This document shows, in pieces, positions 1 through 12,214 of a stretch of DNA of 64,000 nucleotides (position 1 is its first letter; every line of letters starts with the position of its first letter). The stretch is from assembly GCA_023897205.1 (NCBI GenBank), contig JAHWDD010000001.1, positions 3,596,001 through 3,660,000 on the forward strand, given 5' to 3'. The position numbers and the translations under genes are program-made. Source of the stretch: Exophiala sp. HKRS030 (lineage: Eukaryota > Ascomycota > Eurotiomycetes > Chaetothyriales > Herpotrichiellaceae). The notes under the pieces are model-generated. The model ran no database searches, had not been told where the DNA came from, and saw only the letters and a program-made list of their open reading frames with translations.

Positions 1-68
1 CCCGAAAAGAAAGGATAAGCACCCCCTCTGTGATCCCAGGCCGTGCCTAGGCCCACAAGTAAACATTT

Positions 69-1518
69 TCACGCAAATACACCGGGATTCCAAGCGTTGT
101 TTCTCTGCATGAACATTCCGGGCTCCGTTCCCATGCCGAATGAGTTGCTGCCGTCCCAGTCGTAAAAGTTCATGTCGCAAGTGGCGTCGACGACAAAGTT
201 GTCTGCGCCCGGCATCTCAAATCCACCGTCGAACACCATGGGCGCTGGCGCGTTCATGTCTGCATCGCCAGTGGGACGATGGTGGGCGGAGAAAGAATGG
301 CCGGTCGGGAACGTGGCGTCCATGACACGCTCGTACTGAGCCTGGGTTTCTTCAACGGTGGGGGCGGGCGCCGAGAAAAGCTCGTCCCCAAAGCCGGGTG
401 AGTCCCAAGTCGAAGGCGTGTCGGAGCTTCCAGACTCAAAGACGCTAGAATAGAACTCCGAGTTCGACGGCGAGGCCAGCTGTGTAGCTTGGACGTTGTG
501 CTGCGGTGATTTCCGGGTCTTGTCGATTGTTCCTGACTTGGAGGAGCAATCTGTCTGGATTGATGATACCTGACTCTGCGATCGACGTTTCGTCTTCGCG
601 GCTTTTTGAGTGGTGGTGGTGGTGGTGGTAGTAGTAGACTTGGCTGGTTTCTTGACCACCGCCGGCGAGTTGGCGGTTTCTTGGATGGGTGAAAGTTGCG
701 GCCGCTCGTTGTGGTCCGAGAAGTCGAGGTCTTCGTCAAATTCTTCTTCGGCTCCAATCACGCCAATTCGTTCCAGGATGCAGTGGACGCTGGGACTGCC
801 ATTCACTTCGTCCACCGGAGCACCTTCCCATGCCTTCCCATCAAGCAGCCTCGAGTACAGCTTGACGAGGCCAGCCGTGAGAGCTGAGTGATGCTGAAGT
901 AAGAGGTTGGTGTATCTTTGAGATCTTCGTCAGTAAACGGAAAAATGTACGTTGTTTGCCCCGGAGCAAGAGGGCGTGGCCAGAGGGACATTGGGTGTCG
1001 ATATCTTGAAAGGGAAGGGAATTCTCTCCTTACCTCTGAGTAGCACCGGCGGATTCTGGCTTCCGTCGGACCTTGTATGAGCAAACCGCACAGTCGAGAT
1101 TGCATCTTCGGCATGGCCTTTCCCCGTCGCACTGCACGATGAGAGGTGATTAGCCTATATGAGCGACAAGACTTCAGAAATTCCCGGCAGCTCAAAGCCC
1201 AAAAAAGATCCCCCGACGATGGTCGAAAAGGCTGGATGGCGTCGTGGACCGATATTGCATAGGAGATCCTAGATAGTCGAGGATCACTTCTTGAGGTGAT
1301 GGTAGTGATAAGAAGATGCCTGTCGTCGGTCCAATGTGAGTTGTTGAAACAAGATCCAGTTTTTGGCCTTTTGGCGAGTTCGTTCAGGAGTAACAGCACA
1401 TCACAAGCACGTTTTTCCTAAATCCAAACTTGCTTACCTTTGCTTTCTTAATACGGCACCTCTCGCAAGCTCTCGCGACTCTCGGTCGCGTTCGACCATG
1501 TTCCCGTGTATCTTGCAT
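69..1518 (-). CDS. Zn2Cys6 fungal transcription factor, 3 exons
   Basis: Proposed exons 1518-1438, 1131-1034 and 924-69, giving 344 aa. Only the splice of exon 1 to exon 2 completes the binuclear cluster: C18-x2-C21-x6-C28-x5-C34-x2-C37-x6-C44, with the typical RIKKAKCDGERPC core. The ATG at 1518 opens the frame 17 codons before the first cysteine. Exon 3 continues with a segment containing LVKLYSRLLDGKAW and VDEVNGSPSVH, a sequence often following the linker in such regulators. The rest is low-complexity, including a run of nine Thr (near 605-640) and an acidic, Asp/Phe-rich C-terminus that could activate transcription. Family knowledge: nuclear, DNA-binding, usually at CGG triplets; the target pathway is unknown. 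Intron 1 (306 nt) is long for this window but has a CTAAT branch and GTAAGC donor. The intron 2 acceptor is less certain. Confidence 0.85.
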
Positions 1519-3349
1519 GGCGACTATGGTGGTGAGGGTGTCAGTCGATGGTTGTACCCTGCTAAGATTTCCTCGAATGGATGTGAAGATGAGAAATCCA
1601 GTCGATTAATGGCGGCTCTGCTCGGCGACAATGTAGAATGACACAAGAGGCTGAAGTAAATACAAAGCTTGGGAAAGTGATATAAGTACGTTCCGGGGGG
1701 GGTACAGATGGCTCATATACGATTAGCAATGGGTGGGTTCCTTCTAGCGAGAAGATTGAACAAGTAATTGGGTCTTGGGCTTTGCTTATGCATATGTCAT
1801 AAGAGCATCCGGTGTTAGCGGGCACTGGAGCCAAAAGCGGTTCTTGACGTTCGCCTTTGTAGGAGGTGAAGCTTGTCATGTGAAAGAGGGGGTGGTTGGT
1901 TCGGCGCCGCAAAAGAATTGCGTGCTCCTTGACCCAATAGTCTCTCGAAGAGCTGCTGTCTATTCGGGCAGTGGAGTATGGGCACAGGGATGATTGCTCC
2001 ATAATCGAAAGAACCTATCCTGATAGTCGAACGTGTCCTCAATAACAATATCGCATCCTGTTCGAGTACGAGGGACGATACCGAACAGGGTCTGCACGAC
2101 CCCGATTGACTGATTGGACTAGGGCGGGTAGATCATTCGAGAGTCACCCATACTGTGCCAGAAGGGCATAGTTCAAGTGCAATATATGGATTAGAAGGCC
2201 AGTGCTCGCCGCACTGACTGAGGAGGTTGCTTGATTGCGTAGAGGACTAACGATTCGGTTAAGGCGGGCGACAAGTCCGAGAGCAACATGTAATCAATGG
2301 AGATATCCAAGTGCTGGGCTTGAATTGGGTCGGCTTGTTATCCCAAGTGTGGTGCCACAATCATACGATCTGTTGAGCTAGTGTGGCTAGGGGAATTGAA
2401 GAGCCATGTCCCTCGGGTATCGAACTTGTTGATTGGTAGACGTTTGACAAGTTGTGCAGCAACACTCTGGGGAGGGACGAGGCCGACTCGACCAAGAAGG
2501 GAACGTGGTGACAACAACAACCGTCTGAAGCACCGTGCTTGCCGGTAGATCCAGGGGATATTGGCAGTACAAGCGAAAAGAGGTTCTAGATTGAGAATGG
2601 ACGAAGGGAGCATGAGAGTGACAGGGCAGAGAGAGAAATGGTGGCGGCACAATCCGTTGTGACGTGGCTGGAAGGGAAAGTGGATACCATTCTTAGTGAA
2701 CGTTTATTGGTCAGTGCCGTCCACCGGGAGGGAGTTACGTCCGGATGCATGTGTTATTATTGTTATTATTGTGCAAGGCTCCGAAGACCGAGGGGATTGA
2801 CTGTCTGACGACACTATTTAGACTTCGAGCCAGCGCAGGAACTAGTGGGAAAACAAGCAGATCCGTCCCAGATAATTCCCCGTCTGACATAGCCACTATC
2901 GTGTCGACAAGGCTGTGGCAGTGTCAATTCAACTTCGTCACTGGCATACTTCTAATCTTATAACAATAACACCTAGCTCCTGGAATTTATTTGTACATGT
3001 GTCTGGAACCTGCCAATGTGGACGCAAGGGCCTTTGTAAAGAAACAATCAACACAAGTGTTTGTTCATTTTGAGAAAATAACGACAAGGCTCGTATCCAG
3101 CAAACTCTCGACCCACACGGACTGTTGGCCGTGGATTTTAATTCTCTCACTGTCATGGGTATCAATCAAAACTCCTTGCAAAAACCCAAAATTGCTTTGC
3201 GGCCATTGTGTGTTATGTTATGAGAACGACCCATTTCTTGGAATGGCTCTTTCATCATCCAGCAGAATCGCGAACCAACGAGCTCAAAGCTCGCCACAAT
3301 CATGACAGCTCTTGGAACCATGAGCGAAAATGCTCCAACCAGACTTGCC
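1519..3349. other. intergenic, no supported gene
   Basis: This 1.8 kb holds the promoter of the Zn2Cys6 gene and the 3' flank of the flavodoxin-like gene. Open frames here are short, overlap on both strands and lack recognisable motifs. I see no gene. Confidence 0.5.
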
Positions 3350-3892
3350 TCAAACGCCTTCTGCTTTCATCTCTTTCGCGATAGCGTCTGCCCATTTGTC
3401 GATTGCATCCCAGTCGCGAAAATCACCGAACCTACCACCCATGCAGCGGTACATTCCCCGGACAGGACTCGACCAGGCTCTTCCGTCGTCCTTTCCGGCG
3501 AACAGGCGATGCTCTCTGACTTTTGGCACCTTTGATATGATCATGCGTTCGACCCTCCTCTGTTCCCTCTTCGCCACTTTCCCGCGTATCCAACCAGGTG
3601 TGCCGGCCGAGGCTGAGCCCAAGCTGAACGACCAGAGCGGTTTCGTCTGAAGTCCCATGCACTCGACATCGAGGAATCGCTCGGCATCCAGCAACCATCT
3701 GGCATGATGAATTGCGCTCCCTATGATGACGGCCTTGTAGTTGTCCACGCTGTAAACATGGTCGACGGGTCGGCAGTCGACGGCGAAACCGTCAGCGTGT
3801 AGTCTTGAAGCAATCCGCTCGGCGACTTCCTCTGTGGAGCCACGGGAGGTTGCATACGTTATCAGTACTGGCATGGGATCAGGCTCCGACAT
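3350..3892 (-). CDS. flavodoxin-domain (HemG-like) protein
   Basis: Single-exon frame of 180 aa starting at the ATG at 3892; the frame stays open further upstream but has no other ATG. The N-terminus PVLITYATSRGSTEEVAERI is the FMN-phosphate-binding loop of flavodoxins (T/S-x-x-G-S/T). It is followed by a beta strand with AVIIGSAIHHARWL, as in the Flavodoxin_5/HemG family. Known members use FMN; bacterial HemG oxidises protoporphyrinogen IX. Fungal homologues of this bacterial-style family exist but their substrate is not established, so I do not claim haem synthesis here. The length matches the family. The Trp/Gly-rich C-terminal part (MGGRFGDFRDWDAIDKWA) is also typical of the group. No signal peptide or membrane segment is visible, so it is probably cytosolic. 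Confidence 0.8.
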   Translation of the reverse strand: MSEPDPMPVLITYATSRGSTEEVAERIASRLHADGFAVDCRPVDHVYSVDNYKAVIIGSAIHHARWLLDAERFLDVECMGLQTKPLWSFSLGSASAGTPGWIRGKVAKREQRRVERMIISKVPKVREHRLFAGKDDGRAWSSPVRGMYRCMGGRFGDFRDWDAIDKWADAIAKEMKAEGV

Positions 3893-5435
3893 GTGAGATG
3901 TGACCGTGGATGGTGGATCTAGTAGATGAGTCGTAGTAGTGGTTGATAGTTTAGCACACAAGCTGTTGCTGTGGTTGTAGTAGATGTAGTAAATGTAATA
4001 TGTAGTACGAGTATATGGTCTTCGTTCGTCGTGGGATAGGCGGGGTATTCGTATGCCGAAAGACGAGGTTGAAATATCACTCGTGTGCTACACTTGCAGC
4101 ACAAGTTATGTCCTGGTCATCTTACGAGAACCTATCTAGGATTGTGCGTCCTGGGCTCTTACGTCAATCGCCACATCCTTTTTCGCTCTCTCATGCCAAT
4201 CATAAGACGATCCAGACCAAGGACGAGCCTCGTATTTTTCTCCCAGCATCATTTGACCACGGGGCGACAAAGCTGACAATGGGAGGAGAGTAACGTCAAG
4301 TGGTGGTAGCTTCGAGAAGAGTAAGGTGTGGCCATTGGCTCGCCACTACTCGGAAGCCGTGTCATTCCCCGGAAACCCGCAGAGCCGGGCTCGCCCTTTC
4401 GGAGAGAATTGTTTTGAGCACACTTTCCCCTGGCCAGGCTCTCGCCTTCCGCATTTTGGATGAAGTTCGTACTTGAATTCCGGGCATTCGGGGGCACCAA
4501 TTCGGCGAAGTCGAACAATAGCTGGCTCCAAAAAGGCACGAGTCAGGAAGTTGATATTCAGGAGTGGATGGCCCTATCCCGCGAGCATCCGCATGATGTC
4601 AATGTTTAGTTCTTACTCCATGGAACATGGCCGAGTGACAACAAAGTATTATTACTTCGCTTTCGTGTCGACGCAAACATCAGGGCTGACCAAGCCTGGC
4701 GCCTCATTATATCAGCTACACTTTGCCTCTGCTGTCCTGTCTCTCTGCCCGCGCCTTACAAGATTGCGGAGGAAGTGAAAGCCTAAGAGAAAAAAAAGGC
4801 CTCACGAAAACGGAGCCTTGTCACGTGCGGGCGTAGGCAACAAAGCCTACGGGCAGAGTTGTTGACTTGTCTCAATTCTTAGTCACGTCGGTCTTGCTGA
4901 TTCAATCCTGTGTAATCTCTTTTGAAGAACAATCCCGCTCCCACTGTAAGCAATGTGGCTCAGCATGAACAATCTAGAGGGGCGGCAATCATATTTGGGC
5001 ATCATGCCCTCTCTGGTCATCAAAAGGCACCTCATGAGTACGGAGAATTGCGAAACCGAAGGACCTGACGCCATAAGCCAAGCGGAAGCGTTCCTTGCAA
5101 TGAGAAGTGGTAAGAGTGTACACGACACCCGTTTCAATTAACTATCCAGTCATATCATCTCTCCGCTCTCTGACGAGCGAAGCGAGCAAAGAGACACCCG
5201 AGCATAAGCTGCTTCAAGGGGTTTGATCGTGACTGTGGATTTTGTTCGGCATCCAAAGGTCATTCTTTCGTGTTCCCGAAACCCAAGATCCTGATATCAG
5301 ATAACCCAATTGAACGCCTGAGAAAAAGAGAAAGAAACATAGGCACTGGGGTGGCCTTTCCCGCAGTGTGTGGTGGTACAAATCGTCATCTGGGTTTCAT
5401 ATAATCATCATCCATAGTCATGCCTCGTCGTCGCC
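3893..5435. other. intergenic, no supported gene
   Basis: This 1.5 kb carries the promoter of the flavodoxin-like gene and the 3' flank of the next minus-strand gene. The frames at 4249-4539 and 4883-5137 lack motifs and context. I see no gene. Confidence 0.5.
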
Positions 5436-5862
5436 TCAACCGAGCGCGTCCGGCGTGGCGAGAAGTTCCATCATGTCGGCGTCCTTGTCCTGTTTTTGAC
5501 CAATCAGCCTTTCTCGTTCAAAAGTCACTTCTGTCGATCCATGCCACGGGTCGGTACTGATAGGGGAGCGAAGAGGAAGACGGGTACGAGGAGATATTGC
5601 TTACCGCGCAATAAATCAAGAACGCACCCGCCGAGGTCAACGCTCCCAAGGCGCTGTAACTGAGTCCGTCCCGAATGACCATGGGGAATGACGACGAGGC
5701 CGCCGAAATGTGGTGGTGAGGCTGGGCGGTCTTTGTGAGAATCCGAGCCGAAGGCCCATGTAAGCGATGTCCGACTAGCGTCGTTCTCCTTGCCGAGTGT
5801 GAGGCGAACGTTCTCACGGATTGACCGAGTGTGGTGGTGGATAAGAGCCGCATTGGAGGCAT
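5436..5862 (-). CDS. small probable mitochondrial membrane protein, 2 exons
   Basis: Exons 5862-5605 and 5489-5436 give 103 aa. The donor GTAAGC follows codon 86. The acceptor AACAG precedes a short acidic last exon (DKDADMMELL...), with a CTGAT branch upstream of it. The N-terminus is rich in Arg, Ser and Thr with no acidic residue for about 60 residues (e.g. LGQSVRTFASHSARRTTLVG), as expected for a mitochondrial presequence. One hydrophobic segment (GALTSAGAFLIYCA) near residues 73-86 could cross a membrane. I do not recognise a family. Without splicing the frame would run into a Ser/Tyr-rich tail that looks non-coding, so the spliced form is preferred. Confidence 0.6.
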
Positions 5863-7705
5863 GGTTGATGAGAGTGTTTTCCTCTTAATATAAATTTGTT
5901 GGAGCGGCTGGGTTGTGTGTTGTGTGTATTCTTGTTTGAGGGATCTCTGGTGGTATTATTGTCCGTCCCGAGATCAAGTTAAGTTATCAACAATGGTTAA
6001 CCTGGTAAAAAGTCCTTTGCTTGTGGTGGTGGTGGAAGGGGGCAGTGAGGTTCACGAGAAAATACTGGCATTCTTATTTCTTGGTCTGTTACAGTATAGC
6101 CAAACTTCACGTATGATATTTCTCCCGTGTTTTGTACACATGACACATGACCATTTAAAAAAGGTGGTCCGAAACGATAACGCAACTTTTTACGGATGAG
6201 TGGTGATACAGGAGAAGTCGCCCGGGCACAGACAAAACACCTCCAAAGGAAAAAGACTTTGTCCCGGATTCTGGCGACCACCACCACCTACCAGACAGGA
6301 ATTACCCCAGAATATCCTCACAGAATCACCAGACACGAAGCGAGCAACAATATGTAATGATGATAATCCCGACCGGGCAACCTCGTAAGACTTTCCCGAA
6401 CGGCGGGAAGGGGAGGTCGAGTAACGTGGTCTTGCAAAAAGAAACAAATGTGTCACCTTACACAACGGAGGAGGAGTCAAGTCATCACGCCACCAACCGG
6501 GCAGCACAAAACAAAAGTCCAGAACGACCTGGTCTCGTGTCGGGAAGTGGAGGAGGGAACAGGAACTGTTTTTCCCCTCTGCTAAAAAGGCCATGCGAAG
6601 CTAACGGAGCGGTCGGATATCGGCAAGCTGACAATGGTCCCTTACTAACGTTTTCACTGTTGTGTGTCAACATGTGAACCAGTAGGCAAACACGTGCGAG
6701 GTGGATGGATTGGAGGTGTGTGTGGCTTTTGTTACTCCCGACATTGGCACGAAATATTTCCATGAGGTCCATGAGCAATAATGATTTGGGGGGGAGGGTG
6801 CGGGAGCGGACAAACTCCACCAACCCAGCCCAAGGACTTCATGGTTATAGCATTATTGGGCATCGCGTCGGGTCTTGCTTGCGAGGTTGCCTCCTGATAA
6901 TAATAAACCTCGCTTTGACCTTTTTCACACAGAAATGTTTTTGTTTCTGGCGGGCGGTTCGGTCCAGGCGGTAATCATTGTAACAATAATAATACCATAC
7001 TGTACTGTTACATACAAACGGAAGTGCGGAAAACACTGTCAATCCATCTAAATAACAAGCTCGAGCCCTTGAAGTGATCTAGGGAGGGCCCTCGAATGGA
7101 TCCAAGGTTAAACTGGATCTGGAAGTTCCGTGGCCTTTATCTATTGGATGCTTTGGCGAGGTGGTCCCTATTGTACTTGTACTGTATGTAGGTACGCTTA
7201 TCTCTGTGTTGTACAGATTTAAACTTACAGATACACGCAGATGAAAGATGGGTCTCCTCTGTATGTACATTACCGCACGTACACTCCCTGACGAGTACAA
7301 CACATACCTCCACTCCTTTACCTTGAGTACTATTGTACTCCCCTGGCTAACCGAATACGATGCCTGAACCCGCTGCACTCGTACAATAATACCGGTATTG
7401 TACTGTTACAACATACAGTAAGTCGGGGATCTGGGCTTTTGCTTCTTGTATGATCTGCACGGGAAGCAACTATTTCCGTTGTTCAGTCTGTTAAGGGTAT
7501 TGATTGCCGGCTATCACTTCCCAAGGTACAATAGGTACCTAGGTATTATTCTTTTGACAACATACTACCCAAGACTGCTTTTTAAGGTTTCTCGATCCGT
7601 GATTGAGAGCCAAAGCAGCTTCATCGATGCCACTTGGCATCTCGTTGTGCCTTTGGCCCGAGACCAACGCTGCATCACGGCAGCTGGATCCATGTTCTCC
7701 TTGCT
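5863..7705. other. intergenic, no supported gene
   Basis: About 1.8 kb. It includes a GTG-rich stretch near 6020-6045, short TGTACTGTA-like palindromes, and a nested inverted repeat near 7380-7405. Open frames are short and occur on both strands equally. I see no gene. Confidence 0.4.
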
Positions 7706-8612
7706 TCACTTTTCCTTCCTAGGAAGTTCCTTGTCTTCAAACTGATCCGCTTGACCACTGGACAAGATCTCGATGAACTGATGGTGCCAAACGCGTCTTT
7801 GTCCTCCTCGGACGATAATCTCCTCGGATGTGCTCACGAGTTTCCACAGGATTGTTGCGTCACTGTGGTGATGACGAGGCAGTGCCCGACCGAAAAGGTT
7901 CGGACAGGGTTCAATCTGGACGCTGGCACTCACGGCCCGACTACTTCCAGAGACCCGTTGGCACTGCCATGAGCACAAAGTGTCTGCACCCGAAAGGAGT
8001 GGATGGGTGCTTCCTGTGCACAGTTGGCGCCAGCAATGTCAATTGCTGCGACTACCTTCTGCGAGGAATTGTCACTTGCTTCGTCGTCCGGTCATTCGTG
8101 ATCGACTTCGATGATCCATATTTCACCTTGCTACGGGTGATGATCGGATGTGTTGTCGAAAGTCGGAGTAAAATCCTGTTCGGAATTTTGAGTTTTGCAG
8201 GTGTCAATCTCGGGATCATTCAGCAATAATGTCGGTAGATAGTGAGGCTCGTCCCTTGTGTTGATCCGCGCGCTCGTATCTTTGTATTTGTTGATGCAAA
8301 TCGAAGAGCAACTTTGGCTTGGTATCGATGGTGCTCGATAGTCGCAGCTTGTTGCGATATTGCGTTCGTATTCGTGGTGGACTCGAAGAGAATACTAAAA
8401 AGGAAAATAGTAGATGACGTTCTGCTGGTCTTCGAGACCTCAAAAAAACTGGTAAAGAAATTGGTATTGATTGTCGTCAATCATGTGGTGCTACTAAGCT
8501 GGATGATCATAGCTTTGCCGGGTTCAGATCGGAGGATGTTGCAGCAGTGCAATGTTGGATCCTCAAGCTTGTTGTGTTCTAGATCACAGCGTAGAAACAG
8601 TCTGAGGATCAT
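7706..8612 (-). CDS. possible unrecognised spliced gene
   Basis: No family is recognised; this is a candidate from frame continuity only. On the minus strand a stop-free frame runs from a good acceptor (pyrimidine tract ending in TTTTTAG, about 8395) to about 8175. It can be spliced (CC|GTAGCA to CAAG|TGAC) into an Asn/Gln/Ala-rich segment. A second splice with a GTGAGT donor and CACAG acceptor leads into DATILWKLVSTSEEIIVRG and on to a stop at 7706. Both junctions keep phase. An ATG at 8612 opens a possible first exon (MILRLFLRCDLEHNK...), but its junction to the next exon does not fit the same phase, so the 5' end is unresolved. It could also be a non-coding transcript or chance. Confidence 0.25.
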
Positions 8613-9740
8613 GTAATGCTAGTAAGGCATTGCTTTGGTCAGTCATAAGAACCGTTGACCAATGCTCAAGCAGCCTTGTTGCGCTCGAGAGCTATACAAC
8701 TCTCAAGGTGCGGCGCCTTGAATCGAAAAAAGGCTCAATGATTCCGGGGATCTTCTCTTTATGAATATCGTCACCTGAAGCCTCAAACTTGTTAAAATTT
8801 GCGAATCCCTTGTCAGATGTTGTGGTAAGACATCGGTGGTTGCCATATGGTCTGACCAAGACCTGTCGAGGTATCATGCCACTCATGGTCGGTAACCCCC
8901 ATACCCATTTTTGCCTGGCCCGGTACCAAAGGTTGCCTGATATTTTCTCTGCACTTTGCGACGAACCACTCCTACTGGCTTATACTCTGTGACCCGTATT
9001 GAATAAACGAGAAATCCATGCAGGTACAGTACGGCATAGTTCATGCTGGGCTGGAGTGCTCCCTCCGCGTATACGTCGGTGTTGCGAAATAACTCCTAGA
9101 GGCAGGCTTCATCAGTAACAGCCATACTGGAGTCTCAGGTGCTGCACATTTGACGACTATGATCGTACGACGTTTGGCTTCACGTCTGTGCTGAAACAGG
9201 ACACACGTTGACGGAATTAGCGAGCTCCTGAGGCTGTACGGTCTTGAAGACGCTGTAGTGAAGCCGCAAGGAGGGTTTGTTCAAAATTGAAAAATGGAAG
9301 CACTTCTGGAATCGTGTTTTGTATCATTATTACATAGAAACGGCTGTACTGTAGGCCGCCTAGCAGACTTGCAATTCGCAAACAAAACGGACTCAAGCAC
9401 AGAAAGTGCGAGTCGAGAGTCATCATAACATTCGTAAAAACCAACGCCTCCAGACCAGAAACCCATACTCTTGTCTGGACCACGTTAAGTGGACAGCCCC
9501 ATTCACTGTGGAAGCGATAGAAAAGCGATTGAAATCCTCCCAAGGCCGAAAAGCAATCCATCCCACCTGAGAGCATCGTGCTCAGTGACGCCGATTCGCC
9601 CCCATCCTTCCAGTCAAGCCTCGGGGCAACATCCCATCAACTTTTTGATACCACACACACAAGGTACATAAAGAGTCGGAGGAGTAGTGTGTCATTGAGA
9701 GATCAAATGAAACCATTAATCACCTGTCAGTGCCGGGTTT
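8613..9740. other. intergenic, no supported gene
   Basis: About 1.1 kb between the weak candidate gene and the 3' end of the bHLH gene. Only short unconvincing frames are present. I see no gene. Confidence 0.4.
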
Positions 9741-10743
9741 TCAATTCGGCTGTTGATGCTGAAGCTGTAGTCGCACCATCTGCTTGAGCAGTGTGCAGTC
9801 TTCGCATTTCACCAGCTTCTCGAGTGTCCGCACTCGCTCATTGAGGCGAGCCACTTCGTCCGTCATGTGCCGAATTTCGACTTCGGACTGGTGGATGTAG
9901 TTCATAGCATCGGTCATCACATCCGACTTGCGGACCTTGCCCCGATGTTCTCGTGATGAGTAGAAGTCTTGAGAGGGCATGCCGGTCAGTCTCGAGGTGG
10001 CTTCCGTTGCGACCAAGGCACGATGCAGCTGTGTGATCTTGCCGTTGAGGTTGTCGCGATATCGTCTCTCGACGACCGAATGTGCTTGTTTGGCCCGGAG
10101 TTGGGCCGACTCTTCGTCACTGGAAGAGCCCTTGTGCCCACGTTTCGACCTGGGTTTTCGTTCTCTCTCCTCTTTGGGTTTGGGATTGGACGAGTTGGAG
10201 TTTGAGCGTGAAGTCTTCTTCACAGGATTGGTTTCGAATGGATTGGTGCAATCCTCAATCTCGGCGAGACTGGCCAGCTGTAGGCACGAAGGCTCTGGTC
10301 CACATCTCTGTGGGCTGCATTCTCCGGACTGTCTAGTGAATGCACAGGAGAGAGGTTCGTTCAGAGAGGGACTGTCCTCGAGTTTGATGGGATAGTTGTT
10401 GGAGGCTAGCGGCACATTGAAGGTGTTGGGCGAGATGCTTTCGCTGGGTACCGAATAGGAGCCGACCTCTGAAGAGTCGAAGTTCAGGAACTGTGAGTAG
10501 TTTGGTGAAGGAGCATTCTGGGTATTGTTTGGGAGAGTGTTGAAGTCATAGAAGTTGGTATCATTCAACGACTTGAAGTTGTCGTTGGATGGTAATGAAT
10601 TTGTGAAGTCGACCTCACCCCAAGACTGCTATAGAACCAACGTTAGAACGGATGGCGGGGGTTGGGTGTCGCCACAAGGCACCTACCTCGTTGTTGTCGT
10701 ATGATGAGCCTTGGTATTGGTTAAAGGGCTGTGAGAAAGGCAT
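9741..10743 (-). CDS. SREBP-type bHLH transcription factor, 2 exons
   Basis: Exons 10743-10687 and 10628-9741 give 314 aa. The intron has a GTAGGT donor, CTAAC branch and TATAG acceptor. Residues 1-195 are Asn/Ser/Pro-rich with acidic patches, then a basic stretch (KPRSKRGHKG). The bHLH begins near residue 196: RAKQAHSVVERRYRDNLN, with the His-Glu-Arg E-box contacts. The Tyr in ERRYR is where most bHLH proteins have Arg and is the mark of the SREBP class. Helix 2 (KVRKSDVMTDAMNYIHQSE) leads straight into a leucine-zipper-like coiled coil to about residue 309. There are no membrane segments, so it is not a membrane-tethered SREBP; small soluble fungal relatives are common. Nuclear, probably dimeric; targets unknown. 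Confidence 0.9.
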
Positions 10744-12214
10744 TCTGGGCTGTTGATTGTGAGATAGTCGAATGTTGATTGTATTTGAAAAGGCGACAGA
10801 GTTTGATGTTTTGCAAAGACCCTTGGGAAATCCAGATCTAATGTATCACTCCACGTCTGGAAGAAGGGAGACGGGCAGGTACATTATTATGTTCGGCGAC
10901 AATAATGCCCTCTGTCTGGGCCACCCCTGTCCTTCGCTTATTAGAGACCCTGGCAGCTCGGCATGAAGTGGGAGATCGATGATGGTCAGGCCACTATAAT
11001 CCTCCATAAAATAACGGCAGTTACCGGGGGGTGCTTTGGTATCTCGTACGGGCCGTAATAGGTACAATACGACACCCTGGCCGGGCTTTGAATTAGTAGT
11101 AGCAAGACCCTCTTTCGGGGGGATGCACGAGTTATTGAGCTGGGACCAACGCTCTACTAGGCACAGCAACGTCAGCCCTGGTCAGAGACAACCCTTGCCG
11201 TTTTTGTGCATCCGTTCCCCGTGTACGGAGTAACGAGTAATACGTGTGACAGTACCTAGATTTTCCAGTGCGGCTTTTCTCGGTGAAGACATGTCCTGGA
11301 CTCATGGCGGGCGGGCTATATGGCTGTAGAATACGACTTTGATGTGATAATACACACGCGCGGTTCTGCAGTAAGGTCAACCCACCTCCGGCATCCATGA
11401 CCTGCCATTACGAGTATGTGACCCCCGCTCGCAAAATGCCTGTCCAGTGTTATCCCGATATTGTCGGCGACTGCACAAAAGTCATTTGGACATGTCCGCT
11501 CCAAGGCAAGCTGTGTGTAACATTATATGGCGCAATGCTGGGCAAAGGAGACGCCCATGGAGCATTTGCTTTGGCTAACCCATGCCCTGGGAAGAACTTC
11601 AATGTCGATCCTGGAGCCGTTGAAAACTCTCCGATATCACTGAATCCATAGATAGCAATGACAGCTCCCATGTGGGCAGCAAATTTCATACTGTCCAAGA
11701 AGCTATACCAAACGGGCAGGATCGAAAAGCAAAGCCACTGGCCCGCAGCGGTTGCATGTGTGAACCCTAGCACTGAACTCTGTAAATCTCTTAATGACGA
11801 TGCTTTCGCCCGAAATTCGGTATGCTGGAGCCCAGGGTCCGAACGGTGGTGGCCCGTCATGACATTGGACGTTTAGCGAGTGTTCTAGCCCAATGCCTCG
11901 TATTGCCGTATTTCGGAACGCGAGCTTCGTCCCAGGATCACACAATTCTGATCCTTTAATAAGTCACGAGCGAAGACTCACCTTGGCCTTTTCGAAGAAC
12001 TGTAACACAACAAGCAATACATGAAGTCATCCGCGAAAATGCCGCCTTTGGGTGCACGAGACCCAGCAAATATTTCGGCGCAAGTAAAGTGGTATCGGTT
12101 GGTCCAAACATATAGATTGCATGTGAATACTTGTACTGTAATGCTTCAAAGCACCTCACCAAAACTGATATACCCTACGTGAAAACACATACTACCACTA
12201 CCAAACGAGACACC
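10744..12214. other. divergent intergenic region
   Basis: This 1.5 kb separates divergently transcribed genes (bHLH regulator to the left, membrane protein to the right) and must carry both promoters. A TACGGAGTAA-type element lies near 11223. No convincing coding frame. Confidence 0.5.
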
